Shown here: positions 35,805 through 45,431 of the stretch, piece by piece
Numbering within the stretch: the stretch's first letter is position 1
Layout: each line of letters starts with the position of its first letter
Assembly: GCA_964470555.1 (NCBI GenBank)
Contig: CAYYDG010000023.1
Span: forward strand, 1-64,000
Direction of reading: 5' to 3'
Length of the DNA: 64,000 nt
From: RBC074 sp964470555
GTDB taxonomy: Bacteria > Acidobacteriota > Blastocatellia > RBC074
The notes under the pieces: generated by a model
Database searches by the model: none
Told to the model about the DNA's origin: nothing
The model's input: the letters and a program-made list of their open reading frames with translations, nothing else
Position numbers and translations under genes: made by a program

Positions 35805-38309
35805 TCAATTTGATCGTCCGGCGTTGCCAATCGGCTCGCCCGCCGGAGTCGGTAGCGCACGCGAAGGTCCACGAACGGCGTCGGGACGATTCAGGAATCG
35901 TTCGATGTCTTCCTGTGTCGCTCGGCGATGAGCGTCGCCGTTTGTGGTTTTCAGCATCGCATTCAAACTTCGCAATCCCGCCGACGCTTCGGCGCGAACC
36001 AGCGGCGAAGCCGATTCATCACTGGCCAGATTCATCAGCTTCTGCACCGTCAAACTTTGCACCGATTGTTGAATCGCGCGGTGATAGGTGTTGGTCGCCA
36101 CCGGAGCTTTCCAGGTCGCAGCAAGAATCGCATCAATCACTTCCTTGAAATCAGGATTGACGGGCGCTTCGGCGTGAAACTGAATCAGCCGCGCCGCACG
36201 ATTGGGATCGAGCAAGGCTCCGAGCGAAATGTCCGTTGCAATGGTGGCCGCCGCCAGCGGATCAAAAGCCGGATTGGTGCGCCGGCTGAAGTATTCCGCC
36301 GTGCCGCCTTCGTAACCGGTGGCAATGGGCGGAATCAGGTTGAGAATGTTTTGCGGAATGGCCAGTTCTTCGACCTTGATCGTGTCCAACACGGCTTTCA
36401 ACGCGTCACGCTGGCGGCTGGCCGAAACGACTTCGCGGAATTTTGCCGGACTGGGGCCATTGGCGGTTTTCATCGCGTAAGTGAAATACAGCCCGCCGAG
36501 CGATTTTGCCGCTGCGACCACCTGAAACCGATGGTGCAAATAGAGCGGCAACAATTTGGCTTCGAGCGCAGACATCGGTTGACCGACGTTGATGCTTTTC
36601 AATCCGAAATCTTTTAGCCCAATTCGGCGCACATCCATTTCATGCCGCAACATCGCAATTGCATCAGCGCCGTTGTCCCACACGCTGGCCAGTGGGTGAG
36701 CGGTGCCGACGCTTCGCGCATCTTGATCGTCAATGTACAGCATTCCATCGGCAATGCCTTTTTGGATGATCTTCTCCAATTCGGCTTTTTCATCCGTGCC
36801 AGCAGGGAATTCGGCGTAAGCGAACGTCACCGAAAATTTGTCGAAATCGCCCATGCCAACGGCGTAAGCGTTCGACAAATCCAGTTTGCCGTTTTTGATT
36901 TCGACCAATGGCGCGGGGTAATCCATCACAGAGCCTCGGTTGTAACTGGACGCCGCAAAGTTGTGGGCGAAACCGAGCGTGTGGCCAACTTCGTGTGCCG
37001 ACAATTGGCGGATGCGCGCCAGAGCCATGGCCGCCGCATCCGTCGCCGGATCCGCTGTGGCCGCCGTCAGGTAATCCACTTCAGGCGAATCGGCTGCTTC
37101 GCACAAATGCTCGAATCCCTGTTCCGGCATGGCAGTGTTGGGCGGAATCATTCCCGTTGCCAATAACACGTCTTGCCGAATGCGCAAACTGCCGAGCGTG
37201 ACATTGCCTTTGATGATTTCGCCAGTGCGCGGATCGTTGACTTGCGCTCCATACGACCAGCCGCGTGTCGAACGATGCACCCAGTTGATCATGTTGTAAC
37301 GAATGTCCATTGGATCGGCGTCCGCAGGCAATACTTCGACGCGAAAGGCGTTTTTGAACCCGGCGGCTTCAAACGCCTGCGCCCACCACGAAGCGCCTTC
37401 GACCAGAGCGGATCGAATCGGTTCCGGCGCGCCGTTGTCCACGTAATACACAATCGGTTTGATCGGTTCGCTGATGGCGGCGGTTGGGTCTTTTTTCTGC
37501 AAGCGATGACGGCGAATCCAACGCTTTTCAATCGGCTGATCGAAAGGTGACGCGTAATCGTAAAACATCAGCGCATTGGCGCTGACGCGCGGATCATATT
37601 CGCGCGGCTTGTAATTCAAATCGGGAAGCTCGACGAACGAATGATGTTGGCGAACCGTCACCGCGGATGTTGACGGCGTGACGCTTTGCAAAAAACGTCC
37701 GGGTTCGTCGCCGGTCAAGGTGATGACGGTTTCGATTTCGGTGTTTTTCGGAAAGCCTTTGGTGCGCGGCAGGTAAAACGCGCTGCGCGATTCTTCGAAG
37801 CGATAATTGCCTTGTCGCATGCGGCGCAGCGTTTCTGCTACGCCGGTGGCGTCGCGCATGAAAAATGCCGTTGCATCTACCAACACGCGATTGCCTTCCG
37901 CGGCTTCGACCTTGAAGCCCCATAAGACCGAACGCGCAAACGAATCGGCGACCGCGCGACGTTCGGCTTCATCGTTCGACAACGCGCGATACCGATAATT
38001 CGGCTGAATCATCAACACCTTCGGCCCAGTGCGTTCGAAAGATACGACGTGCGAACTGCCCAGTCGCCCGCGATCCAACCCGATGTCATTCGATCCGATT
38101 CCGGCTGGCAAAGATGTTTGATACAGCAGTTCGGTATTGAAACGGGAAATTTCCATCCACAACTTGCCCTGCGCCGCGTCCCAATACAGCGGCACGTAAC
38201 CATCAATTTTTTGCAGGTTGGCAGTTTTGGCGGCGATGGTCGGCGGTGTCTGGGCAAAAGCTGGCAGAGTACACAGCAATAACAGAGTGGCAAGAAGTAT
38301 TCGTTGCAT
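35805..38309 (-). CDS. Exported zinc-dependent metalloprotease (metzincin, DUF5117/DUF4953 type)
   Basis: 834 residues. A signal peptide ends near PAFAQ. The catalytic zinc site HEVGHTLGFAHN (HExxHxxGxxH) lies near residue 420, and RGSVMDYPAP after it provides the Met-turn of metzincins. The flanking regions match the DUF5117 (N-terminal) and DUF4953 (C-terminal) architecture common in Bacteroidota and Acidobacteria (GAPEPIRSALVEGASWWAQAFEAAGF just before the catalytic part). It probably degrades proteins in the periplasm or outside the cell. The ATG at 38309 has GAGGA upstream; longer starts would precede the signal peptide. Confidence 0.9.
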   Translation of the reverse strand: MQRILLATLLLLCTLPAFAQTPPTIAAKTANLQKIDGYVPLYWDAAQGKLWMEISRFNTELLYQTSLPAGIGSNDIGLDRGRLGSSHVVSFERTGPKVLMIQPNYRYRALSNDEAERRAVADSFARSVLWGFKVEAAEGNRVLVDATAFFMRDATGVAETLRRMRQGNYRFEESRSAFYLPRTKGFPKNTEIETVITLTGDEPGRFLQSVTPSTSAVTVRQHHSFVELPDLNYKPREYDPRVSANALMFYDYASPFDQPIEKRWIRRHRLQKKDPTAAISEPIKPIVYYVDNGAPEPIRSALVEGASWWAQAFEAAGFKNAFRVEVLPADADPMDIRYNMINWVHRSTRGWSYGAQVNDPRTGEIIKGNVTLGSLRIRQDVLLATGMIPPNTAMPEQGFEHLCEAADSPEVDYLTAATADPATDAAAMALARIRQLSAHEVGHTLGFAHNFAASSYNRGSVMDYPAPLVEIKNGKLDLSNAYAVGMGDFDKFSVTFAYAEFPAGTDEKAELEKIIQKGIADGMLYIDDQDARSVGTAHPLASVWDNGADAIAMLRHEMDVRRIGLKDFGLKSINVGQPMSALEAKLLPLYLHHRFQVVAAAKSLGGLYFTYAMKTANGPSPAKFREVVSASRQRDALKAVLDTIKVEELAIPQNILNLIPPIATGYEGGTAEYFSRRTNPAFDPLAAATIATDISLGALLDPNRAARLIQFHAEAPVNPDFKEVIDAILAATWKAPVATNTYHRAIQQSVQSLTVQKLMNLASDESASPLVRAEASAGLRSLNAMLKTTNGDAHRRATQEDIERFLNRPDAVRGPSRALPTPAGEPIGNAGRSN

Positions 38310-38387
38310 AGGTTCGTCCTCAAAATTTTGAAGCATTGCGGCCTTTTCGTTCACAGCCGTCAGGCTTGGTGTTAAGATTTGTGCATT

Positions 38388-38711
38388 ATGTTTCCAGGAA
38401 TTGCTACCAAAATTACTGCGATGGAAGCGGAAGGCGTGGCAAACGGATTTTTACTCGATCATTTGCCGGATCGTTTTCTGGCAATTGAGCCACGTTTTGA
38501 TTCGTCAGCGCGCGCGTGGCGATTATCAGTTGTGATTGCATATCCGTTTATCGGCCCCATCGGAGAAGTTGGGGAAGTCTCAGTCAACATCTCAAACGAA
38601 GAGATTATTTCTCACACGCCGTTCGACGAAATGATGTCGCGCGCTCGTGTACTCTACGACCAACACCGTGAAGCCATCGAAACCGCCTTTGCACAGGCAA
38701 GAAACTCCTGA
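38388..38711 (+). CDS. Small protein of unknown function paired with a C39-like peptidase
   Basis: 107 residues, soluble. Recognisable traits are a short beta core (WRLSVVIAYPFIGPIGEVGEVSVNISNEEIISHTPF) and a C-terminal helix (ARVLYDQHREAIETAF). The VGEV-V-x-x-E-x-I-S-x-TPF pattern resembles small conserved proteins often found beside a short cysteine peptidase in free-living bacteria; I know no function. Its 3' end overlaps the next gene by about 44 bases in another frame, implying coupled translation. Confidence 0.6.
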   Translation: MFPGIATKITAMEAEGVANGFLLDHLPDRFLAIEPRFDSSARAWRLSVVIAYPFIGPIGEVGEVSVNISNEEIISHTPFDEMMSRARVLYDQHREAIETAFAQARNS

Positions 38712-39114
38712 TTCCTGTGTGCCAGCTTGCTTGAGAATGGTCTTGCTCGGATTCGGGCAGGACGTTTCAGAGGCGGAGTTGCGTCAATTGTGCGATTGCA
38801 CTTTTGTCGGAACTGACGCCTTGAAAGCCGTTTATGCCGCTCGCCAATTGGGATTTCCCGGCACCACCAAACACAATCTGACACTCAAAGAATTGGCGGG
38901 TGTAGTTGCTGACGGTTACTTCCCGATTGTTTACATTGATATGAAGCCAATCACCAGCATCTACGAGCCTCACGCTTTGGTTGTTACAGGAGTAAATGAT
39001 TTTTCGGTGGAAGTGATTGACCCCGCTTTCGGAGAAGAGGGCATTTTGCCTCGCTCCGTTTTTTATGCTGCCTGGGTGTTGCGTCGTCGCCTGGCTATCA
39101 TCGTCAAACCGTGA
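38668..39114 (+). CDS. Stand-alone C39-like cysteine peptidase
   Basis: About 148 residues from a GTG at 38668; a GTG at 38647 and a TTG at 38689 are alternatives. The catalytic pattern of C39-type papain-fold peptidases is complete: Gln and Cys in RQETPDSCVPACLRMVL, His in EPHALVVTG and Asp in VEVIDPAFGEEG. It is not fused to an ABC transporter and none is nearby. It has no signal peptide, so it should act in the cytoplasm. Overlap with the upstream small gene suggests a two-gene unit whose target is unknown. Confidence 0.7.
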   Translation: MKPSKPPLHRQETPDSCVPACLRMVLLGFGQDVSEAELRQLCDCTFVGTDALKAVYAARQLGFPGTTKHNLTLKELAGVVADGYFPIVYIDMKPITSIYEPHALVVTGVNDFSVEVIDPAFGEEGILPRSVFYAAWVLRRRLAIIVKP

Positions 39115-39122
39115 CGCGCTTT

Positions 39123-40391
39123 TTACTTCTTTTCGATCCGATAAAGATGCGTTCGCGTCCGCAGGAAAAACGCTTTGCCGGCAATCGCCGGTGAAGCCAG
39201 GAAGCCTTCGTCCAGATGATTTTCCGCCAGCTTTTCAAACGTCCGTCCGGGTTTGATGACGGTTGTTTTTCCTTCTTCGCTGAACATCCAGATTTTGCCG
39301 TCGGCATACACTGGTGAAGCGGAGTATTCGCCGCCTATGCGTTGTTGCCAGACGATTTCGCCGGTTTTGGCTTCGACGCAAGTGGCGATGCCTGTGTCGC
39401 CGATCATATAAATCAGATCGCCGATCAGCAGAATCGAAGGTTTGTTCGAGGCCCCGCGTTTCACTCGCCAGGCGACGTGTGTATCTGTAATCAATCCGTT
39501 GCCTCCGGTGCGAACTGCGTAAAGTTGGCCGTTGGAAAATCCGGTCGGATAAAAAATCATTCCGAAACCAAGCACAGGCCGAGTGCTGGCGGAATGCTGG
39601 CCGCGCTCTTCCACGCGCCAAAGTTCCTTGCCGGTGAACGGGTCGTAACTGTATGCGGCTTTGGCTCCCAGGCTGATCATTTCCCAGCGGCCATTGAGTT
39701 GCACGACGTGCGGAGTCGAAAAGGCTTTGCGCAGATCGCCTTCGGCGGCAGGTTTTCCATTTTTGTCCAAATCCTGAAAGTCAATCGAACGATTGGTTCG
39801 CCAGATGGTTCTGCCAGTATTTTTGTCCAGCGCGACGACGAATTGATGATCGCTGCCGTCGAAGTGCATCAACAGCAAGTTGCGAAAAATCACCGGCGAA
39901 GAACCGGAGCCGCGAAAGTGATTGCACTCGAAATCGCGGCGCTCCCAGATGACTTTGAAGGTTTTGGTGTCAATTGCCGCCGTTCCCGGCGAACCGAACG
40001 TGATGTACACGCGGCCTTGTTCGATGACCGGCGTCGGCGAAGCGTAGGTGTTGAACGGATGCGCGTATTGCGGCTGAGCAACGTCGAAAAGTTTGATGTC
40101 GCGGATGATCTTGCCCGTGTCCCGATCCAGACAAAGCGCGAACAGTTGTCGCCCGTCTTTGCTGGCTGTCGTCAGCCAAACCTGTTTTCCGAACACCACT
40201 GGCGAAGACCAGCCGCGATCGTGAATCGGAGTTTTCCAAACGATGTTTTTGCCTTCGCCCCATTCGGTCGGCAAACCTGTCGCGTCGGAATGGCCTGTAC
40301 CGTCCGGGCCGCGAAACTGCGGCCAGTTGTCGCTGGCAAAAGCAAGCGGTGAAAGCAGAACGAAAAGCAACGTGAGCACAATTCTGGTCAT
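39123..40391 (-). CDS. Exported PQQ-like beta-propeller protein
   Basis: 422 residues. A signal peptide ends near LAFAS. Repeated propeller blades carry W-x-x-P/G motifs: NWPQFRGPDGTGHSDATGLP, IVWKTPIHDRGWSSPVV, GREIVWQ-like GEIVWQQRIGGEYSASPV. Such proteins are common next to DUF1080 and sulfatase genes in Acidobacteria and Planctomycetes, and seldom bind PQQ. The ATG overlaps the HAD stop by four bases (ATGA), so it is translated from the same operon as the HAD and DUF1080 genes. Confidence 0.88.
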   Translation of the reverse strand: MTRIVLTLLFVLLSPLAFASDNWPQFRGPDGTGHSDATGLPTEWGEGKNIVWKTPIHDRGWSSPVVFGKQVWLTTASKDGRQLFALCLDRDTGKIIRDIKLFDVAQPQYAHPFNTYASPTPVIEQGRVYITFGSPGTAAIDTKTFKVIWERRDFECNHFRGSGSSPVIFRNLLLMHFDGSDHQFVVALDKNTGRTIWRTNRSIDFQDLDKNGKPAAEGDLRKAFSTPHVVQLNGRWEMISLGAKAAYSYDPFTGKELWRVEERGQHSASTRPVLGFGMIFYPTGFSNGQLYAVRTGGNGLITDTHVAWRVKRGASNKPSILLIGDLIYMIGDTGIATCVEAKTGEIVWQQRIGGEYSASPVYADGKIWMFSEEGKTTVIKPGRTFEKLAENHLDEGFLASPAIAGKAFFLRTRTHLYRIEKK

Positions 40392-41113
40392 TGAACATTT
40401 CCTTCGGTTGAGTTCAGCAAAGTCAGCAATTGATTCAGATTGGAGATGACCGCCGGTGAATTGTCGGCGGCCGTTTGGCGATTCAGCAAAATTCCGCGAA
40501 GCCCGGCAGCTTGCGCGCCTTCGACATCTTCGCGCGGGGAATCGCCAACGTGCCAGGCTTGCGACGCTTCGATTCGGTGATGGGCAAGCGCCGCGTCAAA
40601 CGGCAACGGATCGGGTTTGGCTGCGCCGATTCGCGTTGAAATGTGAACCGAATCGAAAAACTGAGCCAGTTCGCAACCGCGCAGCACGTCATCAAGCCGC
40701 GAATCGAAGTTGGAAATGACTCCTAGTCGAAAGCCTTGCCGTTTCAATTCCGTCAGTGTTGGAACCACATCATCGAAAACCCGCCAGAGTTCCGGCTGTC
40801 GGAACTGTTCAAACACGTCGTCAAAGAATTCCTCGAAGTGCGGAAAACTTCCGCAATCGGCAAACACGGCGCGAACCAGATTTCGCCACCAACCTTTTTC
40901 CATTTCGCGCAGCTTGTCTTCATCCGTGCCAGCCGGAAACGCCATCGGTGGTTGCAGCCGAAACCAGCGAGCGAAATTTTGCTGCAAGTGTTCGGCATCG
41001 GCTTCGCAGCCATACTGACTGGCGATGCGACTATAAACTTCACCAACGCTGCCGCGTACTTCAAACAGAGTTCCGGCAGCGTCGAAAAAGATGACTTGAG
41101 GTTTATCAGTCAT
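40388..41113 (-). CDS. HAD-superfamily hydrolase, subfamily IA (REG-2-like)
   Basis: 241 residues. Motif I is IFFDAAGTLFEVRG: the nucleophile Asp is present, but the second Asp of DxDGT is Ala, as in REG-2/HDHD3-like and some dehalogenase members. Motif II Ser lies in LGVISNFDSR, motif III Lys in IGAAKPDPLPF, and motif IV in WHVGDSPREDVEGAQAAG. Small-molecule phosphatase or related activity is likely, but the motif I change leaves the reaction open. It lies between DUF1080 and PQQ-propeller genes, touching both. Confidence 0.85.
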   Translation of the reverse strand: MTDKPQVIFFDAAGTLFEVRGSVGEVYSRIASQYGCEADAEHLQQNFARWFRLQPPMAFPAGTDEDKLREMEKGWWRNLVRAVFADCGSFPHFEEFFDDVFEQFRQPELWRVFDDVVPTLTELKRQGFRLGVISNFDSRLDDVLRGCELAQFFDSVHISTRIGAAKPDPLPFDAALAHHRIEASQAWHVGDSPREDVEGAQAAGLRGILLNRQTAADNSPAVISNLNQLLTLLNSTEGNVQ

Positions 41114-42028
41114 CTACTTCTTGGCCGCCTTCTTGCCGTACTGGCATTTCGAGTTGTCGGCTTTCAGGTAATACGACTTGAAGTTCGTGGCTTTCGCGTC
41201 CATGCAGCCGACCAGATTCAGCAGTTCGACTTTGCGGAATTCAATCGGGTGGCTTTCGCTTTGCAGTGAGATGTAGCCTTCGCTCAAAAGCATGCCGTCT
41301 TTTTTGACTGCCGGATCGTGGCCGCTGACGTTGCCACCGCCGATTTGCGGTTTTTCGTAACTCAGCACGGTTTCGCCGTTGACCATGTGTTTGATCTGTT
41401 TGTCGCCATCCACCAGGATTTCAGCGCGCACCCACTGGTCGCCGTCGTAGGTTTTCGATTTGGAATTGATGCAATGCGGCGTGAACAGTTTTCCGTCCAT
41501 TTCGACGTTGGTTCCGGGCGTGCAAAGGTTCGCCGTCGTGCGCGGGCCTTTACCCAATCCGCCGAGCAATTGCGCTTCGATGGAAATGGGGAAGTCCTGA
41601 TCCTTGCCCATGCTTTCCGGCGATTGGCAATGAAGCATGATGCCGCTGTTGCGCGTCGCCCAGCCGGGACCGCCGGGACACTGTTCGCCTATGAAACGAT
41701 ATTCGGCGGCGATGATGTAATGCGAAAACTTCTCCTTGAAAAACATGTGGCCGAAGCGTTCGTTATATTGGTCGTATTTTTCGTAGCCGACTCTGATGAC
41801 GCCGTTTTCCACGCGAAAGGTGTTGCCGAAATTGTCGCCCAGCGCATAGCCGCGAATTTTGATCTTCCAGTCTTTCAAATCTTTGCCGTTGAACAATTGC
41901 CGCCATTCTTTTTGGTCGGGATCGTTTTTGGCTTTTTGGGCGTGCGTGGTGGATGTCGGGGATTGGAACGCCAAAACTGCCAGCGAAATGTATAAACAAG
42001 CAGCGGCGCAATAGCGCATGCGTTTCAT
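41114..42028 (-). CDS. DUF1080 (3-keto-disaccharide hydrolase-like) exported protein
   Basis: 304 residues. It has an N-terminal signal peptide of about 30 residues. The DUF1080 beta-jelly-roll core starts at EWRQLFNGKDLKDWKIKIRG and contains FKEKFSHYIIAAEYRF, NSGIMLHCQSPESMG, and EGYISLQSESHPIEFRKVELL. The family is glucanase-lectin-like; some members cleave 3-keto-glycosides. It is the first gene of the DUF1080-HAD-PQQ operon, with no gap before the HAD gene. Confidence 0.9.
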   Translation of the reverse strand: MKRMRYCAAACLYISLAVLAFQSPTSTTHAQKAKNDPDQKEWRQLFNGKDLKDWKIKIRGYALGDNFGNTFRVENGVIRVGYEKYDQYNERFGHMFFKEKFSHYIIAAEYRFIGEQCPGGPGWATRNSGIMLHCQSPESMGKDQDFPISIEAQLLGGLGKGPRTTANLCTPGTNVEMDGKLFTPHCINSKSKTYDGDQWVRAEILVDGDKQIKHMVNGETVLSYEKPQIGGGNVSGHDPAVKKDGMLLSEGYISLQSESHPIEFRKVELLNLVGCMDAKATNFKSYYLKADNSKCQYGKKAAKK

Positions 42029-42079
42029 GATTGGTCTCCTGAGTTTGTTGTTGGGATAGCGGAAGGTTCAGGAGAGATG

Positions 42080-42168
42080 ACGGAACAAACGGAAATCACG
42101 GAAGCGACGGAAGGCGATCAATTCGACCAGCCTTTTTCCGTTTGTTCCGTTATTTCCGTTTGTTCCGT
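42080..42168. repeat. Inverted-repeat spacer element (CCGTTTGTTCCGT words)
   Basis: The left arm (42080-42114) reads ACGGAACAAACGGAAAT then ACGGAAG twice. The right arm (42131-42168) carries TTTCCGTTTGTTCCGT twice. Its translation gives the meaningless TEQTEITEATE peptide, so the small open frame over it is not counted as a gene. Confidence 0.85.
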
Positions 42169-42214
42169 ATTCTCTTTCTTGTCCCACTTGATTAACTCAT
42201 TGCTATCGTTTGAG

Positions 42215-43390
42215 CTATTTCAGCCGCAGCAATCGCTCGGCGTTTTGGTGATACACCTTCTTCAAAATCCGATCCGGCAAGCCGATGCCGTAAATGCGCC
42301 AGCGGCCTTGCGGCGGAATCGGCGCCGGAGCGTAATCGAAATACTCGTCTTCGGTTTCCAGAAAGCGGTAATAAATCTCGTAAAGCTCCTTGCCGAAAAT
42401 CTGCTGCGGAGTTTCTTTGCCATACGGCACGGCGTCGGTGCCGAACAAAATTCGATCCTGGTATTTGTCGAAAAACTTGCGTGCGGCGCGCGGCTGCCGA
42501 CCGAGTTCGCCGATGCGCGCGCCAAATTCCACAGCGATGTTCGGGTGCCGATCCATCCATTCCGAAACCCAGGCCAAATCTTCGGCGTTGCCGACGTGCA
42601 AAAAGACGAACTGGGTTTTCGGATGCCGTGCCACGACGCGCAAACGGGCTTCGTGCAGTTCGCGGTTGCTGGGAAAGTCTCTGCCGTGAAATGACCAGTC
42701 TGGATGCGCGTTCAATTCTTCAAAACGTTCGTTGAAACGGTCAATCGGCAAAAAGAAGGCTTCCGGATCGGAAGTGTGAATCGCCACGGGAAACTTCGTC
42801 GTAGCGCAGGCTTCCCACATCGTGTCGAAGCGGCGGTCGTCAATCGCCACCAGCTTGCCGCTTCCCGCCGGTTCGCGCAGAAACAGTCCCAGAGTCTTCA
42901 GCACCTTCAAGCCTTTTGCGCCAAGCTTCGCCGCGCGTTCGATTTGCTCCGCCTGGAATTTTGAATAACCCGGTTCAGCGGATCGTTTGAACCACGGTTC
43001 GGTGAAAGTGATGAAACGGTCAGGATTCGGTTTTTGCCAGTAAGCCAGATTTTCTTCCAGCGCAGCGCCGTATCCGCCGGTCAGGTTGACCATCGCGCGG
43101 ACGTTTTTGCTGTCCATCACCGGCAGTATTTCTTCGCGTTTGGCACGGAAGTTCGCCTTTTCAATTGGGCCGGAAGCGTTGGTGAACGACAGGTGCGTGT
43201 GAAAATCTATGACCGGAAAACGCGCTCGCGCCACGTGGGTTTCTTTGACGTGGAGCATGCTTTTCGGTTCGTACTCGTTGATCGGCAATGGTTGCGGCTT
43301 TTTGTCCTGTTGTTGTGCCGACAATTTGCCGGATGCCAACGCGGCCAGCGCCCAGGCTTGCAGCCATTCTCTGCGAGTTGCTTTGCTCAT
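42215..43390 (-). CDS. Tat-exported amidohydrolase-family protein
   Basis: 391 residues. The N-terminal TRREWLQAWALAALASG resembles a twin-arginine signal. The TIM-barrel metal site is IDFHTHLSF (HxH), and further His/Asp candidates lie in VAIHTSDPEAFF, FVFLHVGNAEDL, and ILFGTDAVPYG (Asp ligand). These features fit the amidohydrolase-2 group (decarboxylase/lactonase-like). Unlike the three plus-strand amidohydrolases that follow, it is minus-strand and of a different branch. The ATG at 43390 starts the signal; the substrate is unknown. Confidence 0.85.
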   Translation of the reverse strand: MSKATRREWLQAWALAALASGKLSAQQQDKKPQPLPINEYEPKSMLHVKETHVARARFPVIDFHTHLSFTNASGPIEKANFRAKREEILPVMDSKNVRAMVNLTGGYGAALEENLAYWQKPNPDRFITFTEPWFKRSAEPGYSKFQAEQIERAAKLGAKGLKVLKTLGLFLREPAGSGKLVAIDDRRFDTMWEACATTKFPVAIHTSDPEAFFLPIDRFNERFEELNAHPDWSFHGRDFPSNRELHEARLRVVARHPKTQFVFLHVGNAEDLAWVSEWMDRHPNIAVEFGARIGELGRQPRAARKFFDKYQDRILFGTDAVPYGKETPQQIFGKELYEIYYRFLETEDEYFDYAPAPIPPQGRWRIYGIGLPDRILKKVYHQNAERLLRLK

Positions 43391-43643
43391 CGTGGTGAAT
43401 CCTGCTTTTGCGGTTTCTTTGTTCGGAATGCGGCGCATTGTAAGTGCGAGTTGCGCGCTTGTCCAAGTTATTGCGCTTCGCGGGGGAGTCGGCTAGATTA
43501 CGCCCGCGTTCAGGCAAAGAAAGCTGTAACTGCCTGAATCGTTTTTCGGTCTTAAACTGCGAGCAAAAATGCTTTGCTCACCGATTTCAATCCTTCCGAA
43601 AACTCAAAACTGATTTCATCAAAAGACAGGAGCTACTTCAGTG

Positions 43644-45422
43644 ATGAAGCGCAATTCCTTATTTGTATTTGCCTGTATTGCGACGCTGAGCGTGGCGGCT
43701 TTGGTCGCCGTTCGCACCGGATCGGCGCAATCGCAGGGCGAAGCGTATGCAATTCGCGGCGGCACGGTGGTCACCGTCACCGGAGCCGTCATTCAAAAAG
43801 GCACAGTCGTCGTTCGCAACGGGCTGATTCAATCTGTTGGCGCGGATGTTCCCATCCCCGGCGACGCTCGCATCGTGGATGCCACGGGGATGTATGTTTA
43901 TCCGGGTTTGATTGATTCCCACACGGCGTATGGCGTTCGGCAGGAAGCTCCCGCCGGAGGACAAGGGCGCGGTGGCGGAGGCGCGCCGCCAACTGATCCT
44001 GCGCAATTCTTTTTGGCGCAAGTTGCCGCGCAATCAGCGCAACCTGCCAACACTGGGTTGTTGCCCGAAACCAGCGTGGTGGATCAAATGCAACCGGTGA
44101 ATGACACTACGTTTGACACGCAACGAGCGGCGGGGTTCACCACTGCGCTGACGGCTCCGCGTACAGGAGTCTTCCAGGGGCAAAGCGCCATCATCAATCT
44201 GGGAACCGACGCGGCGGAAAAATTGATTTTGAAAGCTCCCGTGACCTTGAATGCCAGCCTGGGCAGCGGGCGCGGGTTTGGCGGCGGGTATCCCGGTTCG
44301 CCGATGGGCGTGATTGCCTTTTTGCGCCAGTCGTTTATGGACGCTCAGCATTACCGCGAAGAATGGAGCCGGTACAACAAGAACCCGCGCGGCATGCAGC
44401 GGCCTCAAGTCAACAAATCGCTGGCCGCCTTGCAGCCGGTCATCAATGGCGAAATGCCGTTGGTCATTACGGCCAATTCGCAACGCGAAATCGAACGCGC
44501 CGTCGCCTTGGCCGAAGAATTCAAACTGAAGCTGTATGTTTCCGGCGCGACCCAAAGTTACTTGATCGCCGATTGGCTGAAATCGAAAGACGTGACAGTG
44601 TTGCTCAGCTTGAGTTACCCGCAAAAGCCCGCCGGGTTGGAAGACCCTGAAAGCGAATCATTGCGAACCTTGCGCGAACGCGCCGATGCGCCGAAAGCGG
44701 CGGCGGCTTTGCAAAAGGCCGGAGTCCGTTTTGCTTTTACGTCAGGAACGCTGGCTCGCCCGGCGGATTTCGTTGTCAACGCGGCTCGCGCCATCGAAGC
44801 CGGTTTGCCGAAAGACGAAGCCTTGAAAGCGATGACGATTTATCCGGCGCAAATTTTCGGACTCAGCGAACAACTCGGCAGCATTGAAAAAGGCAAGATC
44901 GCCAATCTGATCGTCACCAGTGCAGACCTGTTTGCCCGCGACACCAAAGTCAAACACGTCTTTGTGGACGGCAAACCGTTCGAGATCAAAACGCCTGAAA
45001 CTCCGCAACGTCCGGGCGGAGCTTTTGCTGGTGGGGCTGGCGGCCCTGGCGGTGGCAGAGGCGGCGGGCGTGCTGGTGGCGGAGGAACGATTCCACCGGA
45101 ATCGGCTGGCGCAGGATTGGCTGCCGGTTCGTGGACGCTGACAGTGAATTCCCCTCGCGGCGAAATGAAGATGACCGCCAATCTGCAACAGAACGGCGAA
45201 GCCGTGACGGGCGAATTGAATCTGCCTTTCGGCGCGGCTCCGATCACCAAAGGTTCGATCAAGGGCAACGACATCGAATTGGAATACACCGTTAGCACAC
45301 CCAACGGCCAAACGATGAATGGAACCCTGAAAGGCAAGATCGAAGGCACTTCGATCAGCGGCCAGATGGGAATGATGGGGCGCAATTCGGATTTCACCGG
45401 CAGCAAAACGCCGAAAGAATAA
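43644..45422 (+). CDS. Exported amidohydrolase-like protein lacking the HxH metal motif
   Basis: 592 residues. A signal peptide ends near GSAQ. The amidohydrolase fold is clear from AIRGGTVVTVTGAVIQKGTVVVRNG, YVYPGLIDSHTAYGVRQ and the C-terminal MTIYPAQIFGLSEQLGSIEKGKIANLIVTS. Where active members have DxHxH this one has DSHTAYG, and the late Asp (TSD) reads TSG, so catalysis is doubtful. A Gly-rich linker (about 455-480) precedes a C-terminal beta domain (about 490-590, GSWTLTVNSPRGEMKMT). A GTG three bases before the ATG is an alternative start. First of three tandem paralogues. Confidence 0.85.
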   Translation: MKRNSLFVFACIATLSVAALVAVRTGSAQSQGEAYAIRGGTVVTVTGAVIQKGTVVVRNGLIQSVGADVPIPGDARIVDATGMYVYPGLIDSHTAYGVRQEAPAGGQGRGGGGAPPTDPAQFFLAQVAAQSAQPANTGLLPETSVVDQMQPVNDTTFDTQRAAGFTTALTAPRTGVFQGQSAIINLGTDAAEKLILKAPVTLNASLGSGRGFGGGYPGSPMGVIAFLRQSFMDAQHYREEWSRYNKNPRGMQRPQVNKSLAALQPVINGEMPLVITANSQREIERAVALAEEFKLKLYVSGATQSYLIADWLKSKDVTVLLSLSYPQKPAGLEDPESESLRTLRERADAPKAAAALQKAGVRFAFTSGTLARPADFVVNAARAIEAGLPKDEALKAMTIYPAQIFGLSEQLGSIEKGKIANLIVTSADLFARDTKVKHVFVDGKPFEIKTPETPQRPGGAFAGGAGGPGGGRGGGRAGGGGTIPPESAGAGLAAGSWTLTVNSPRGEMKMTANLQQNGEAVTGELNLPFGAAPITKGSIKGNDIELEYTVSTPNGQTMNGTLKGKIEGTSISGQMGMMGRNSDFTGSKTPKE

Positions 45423-45431
45423 CAAGCGTTC

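Noticed and set aside
42077..42694. Open frame beginning TEQTEITEATE upstream of the amidohydrolase
   Set aside because: Its start is the ACGGAACAAACGG inverted repeat and the rest is antisense to a well-supported amidohydrolase.
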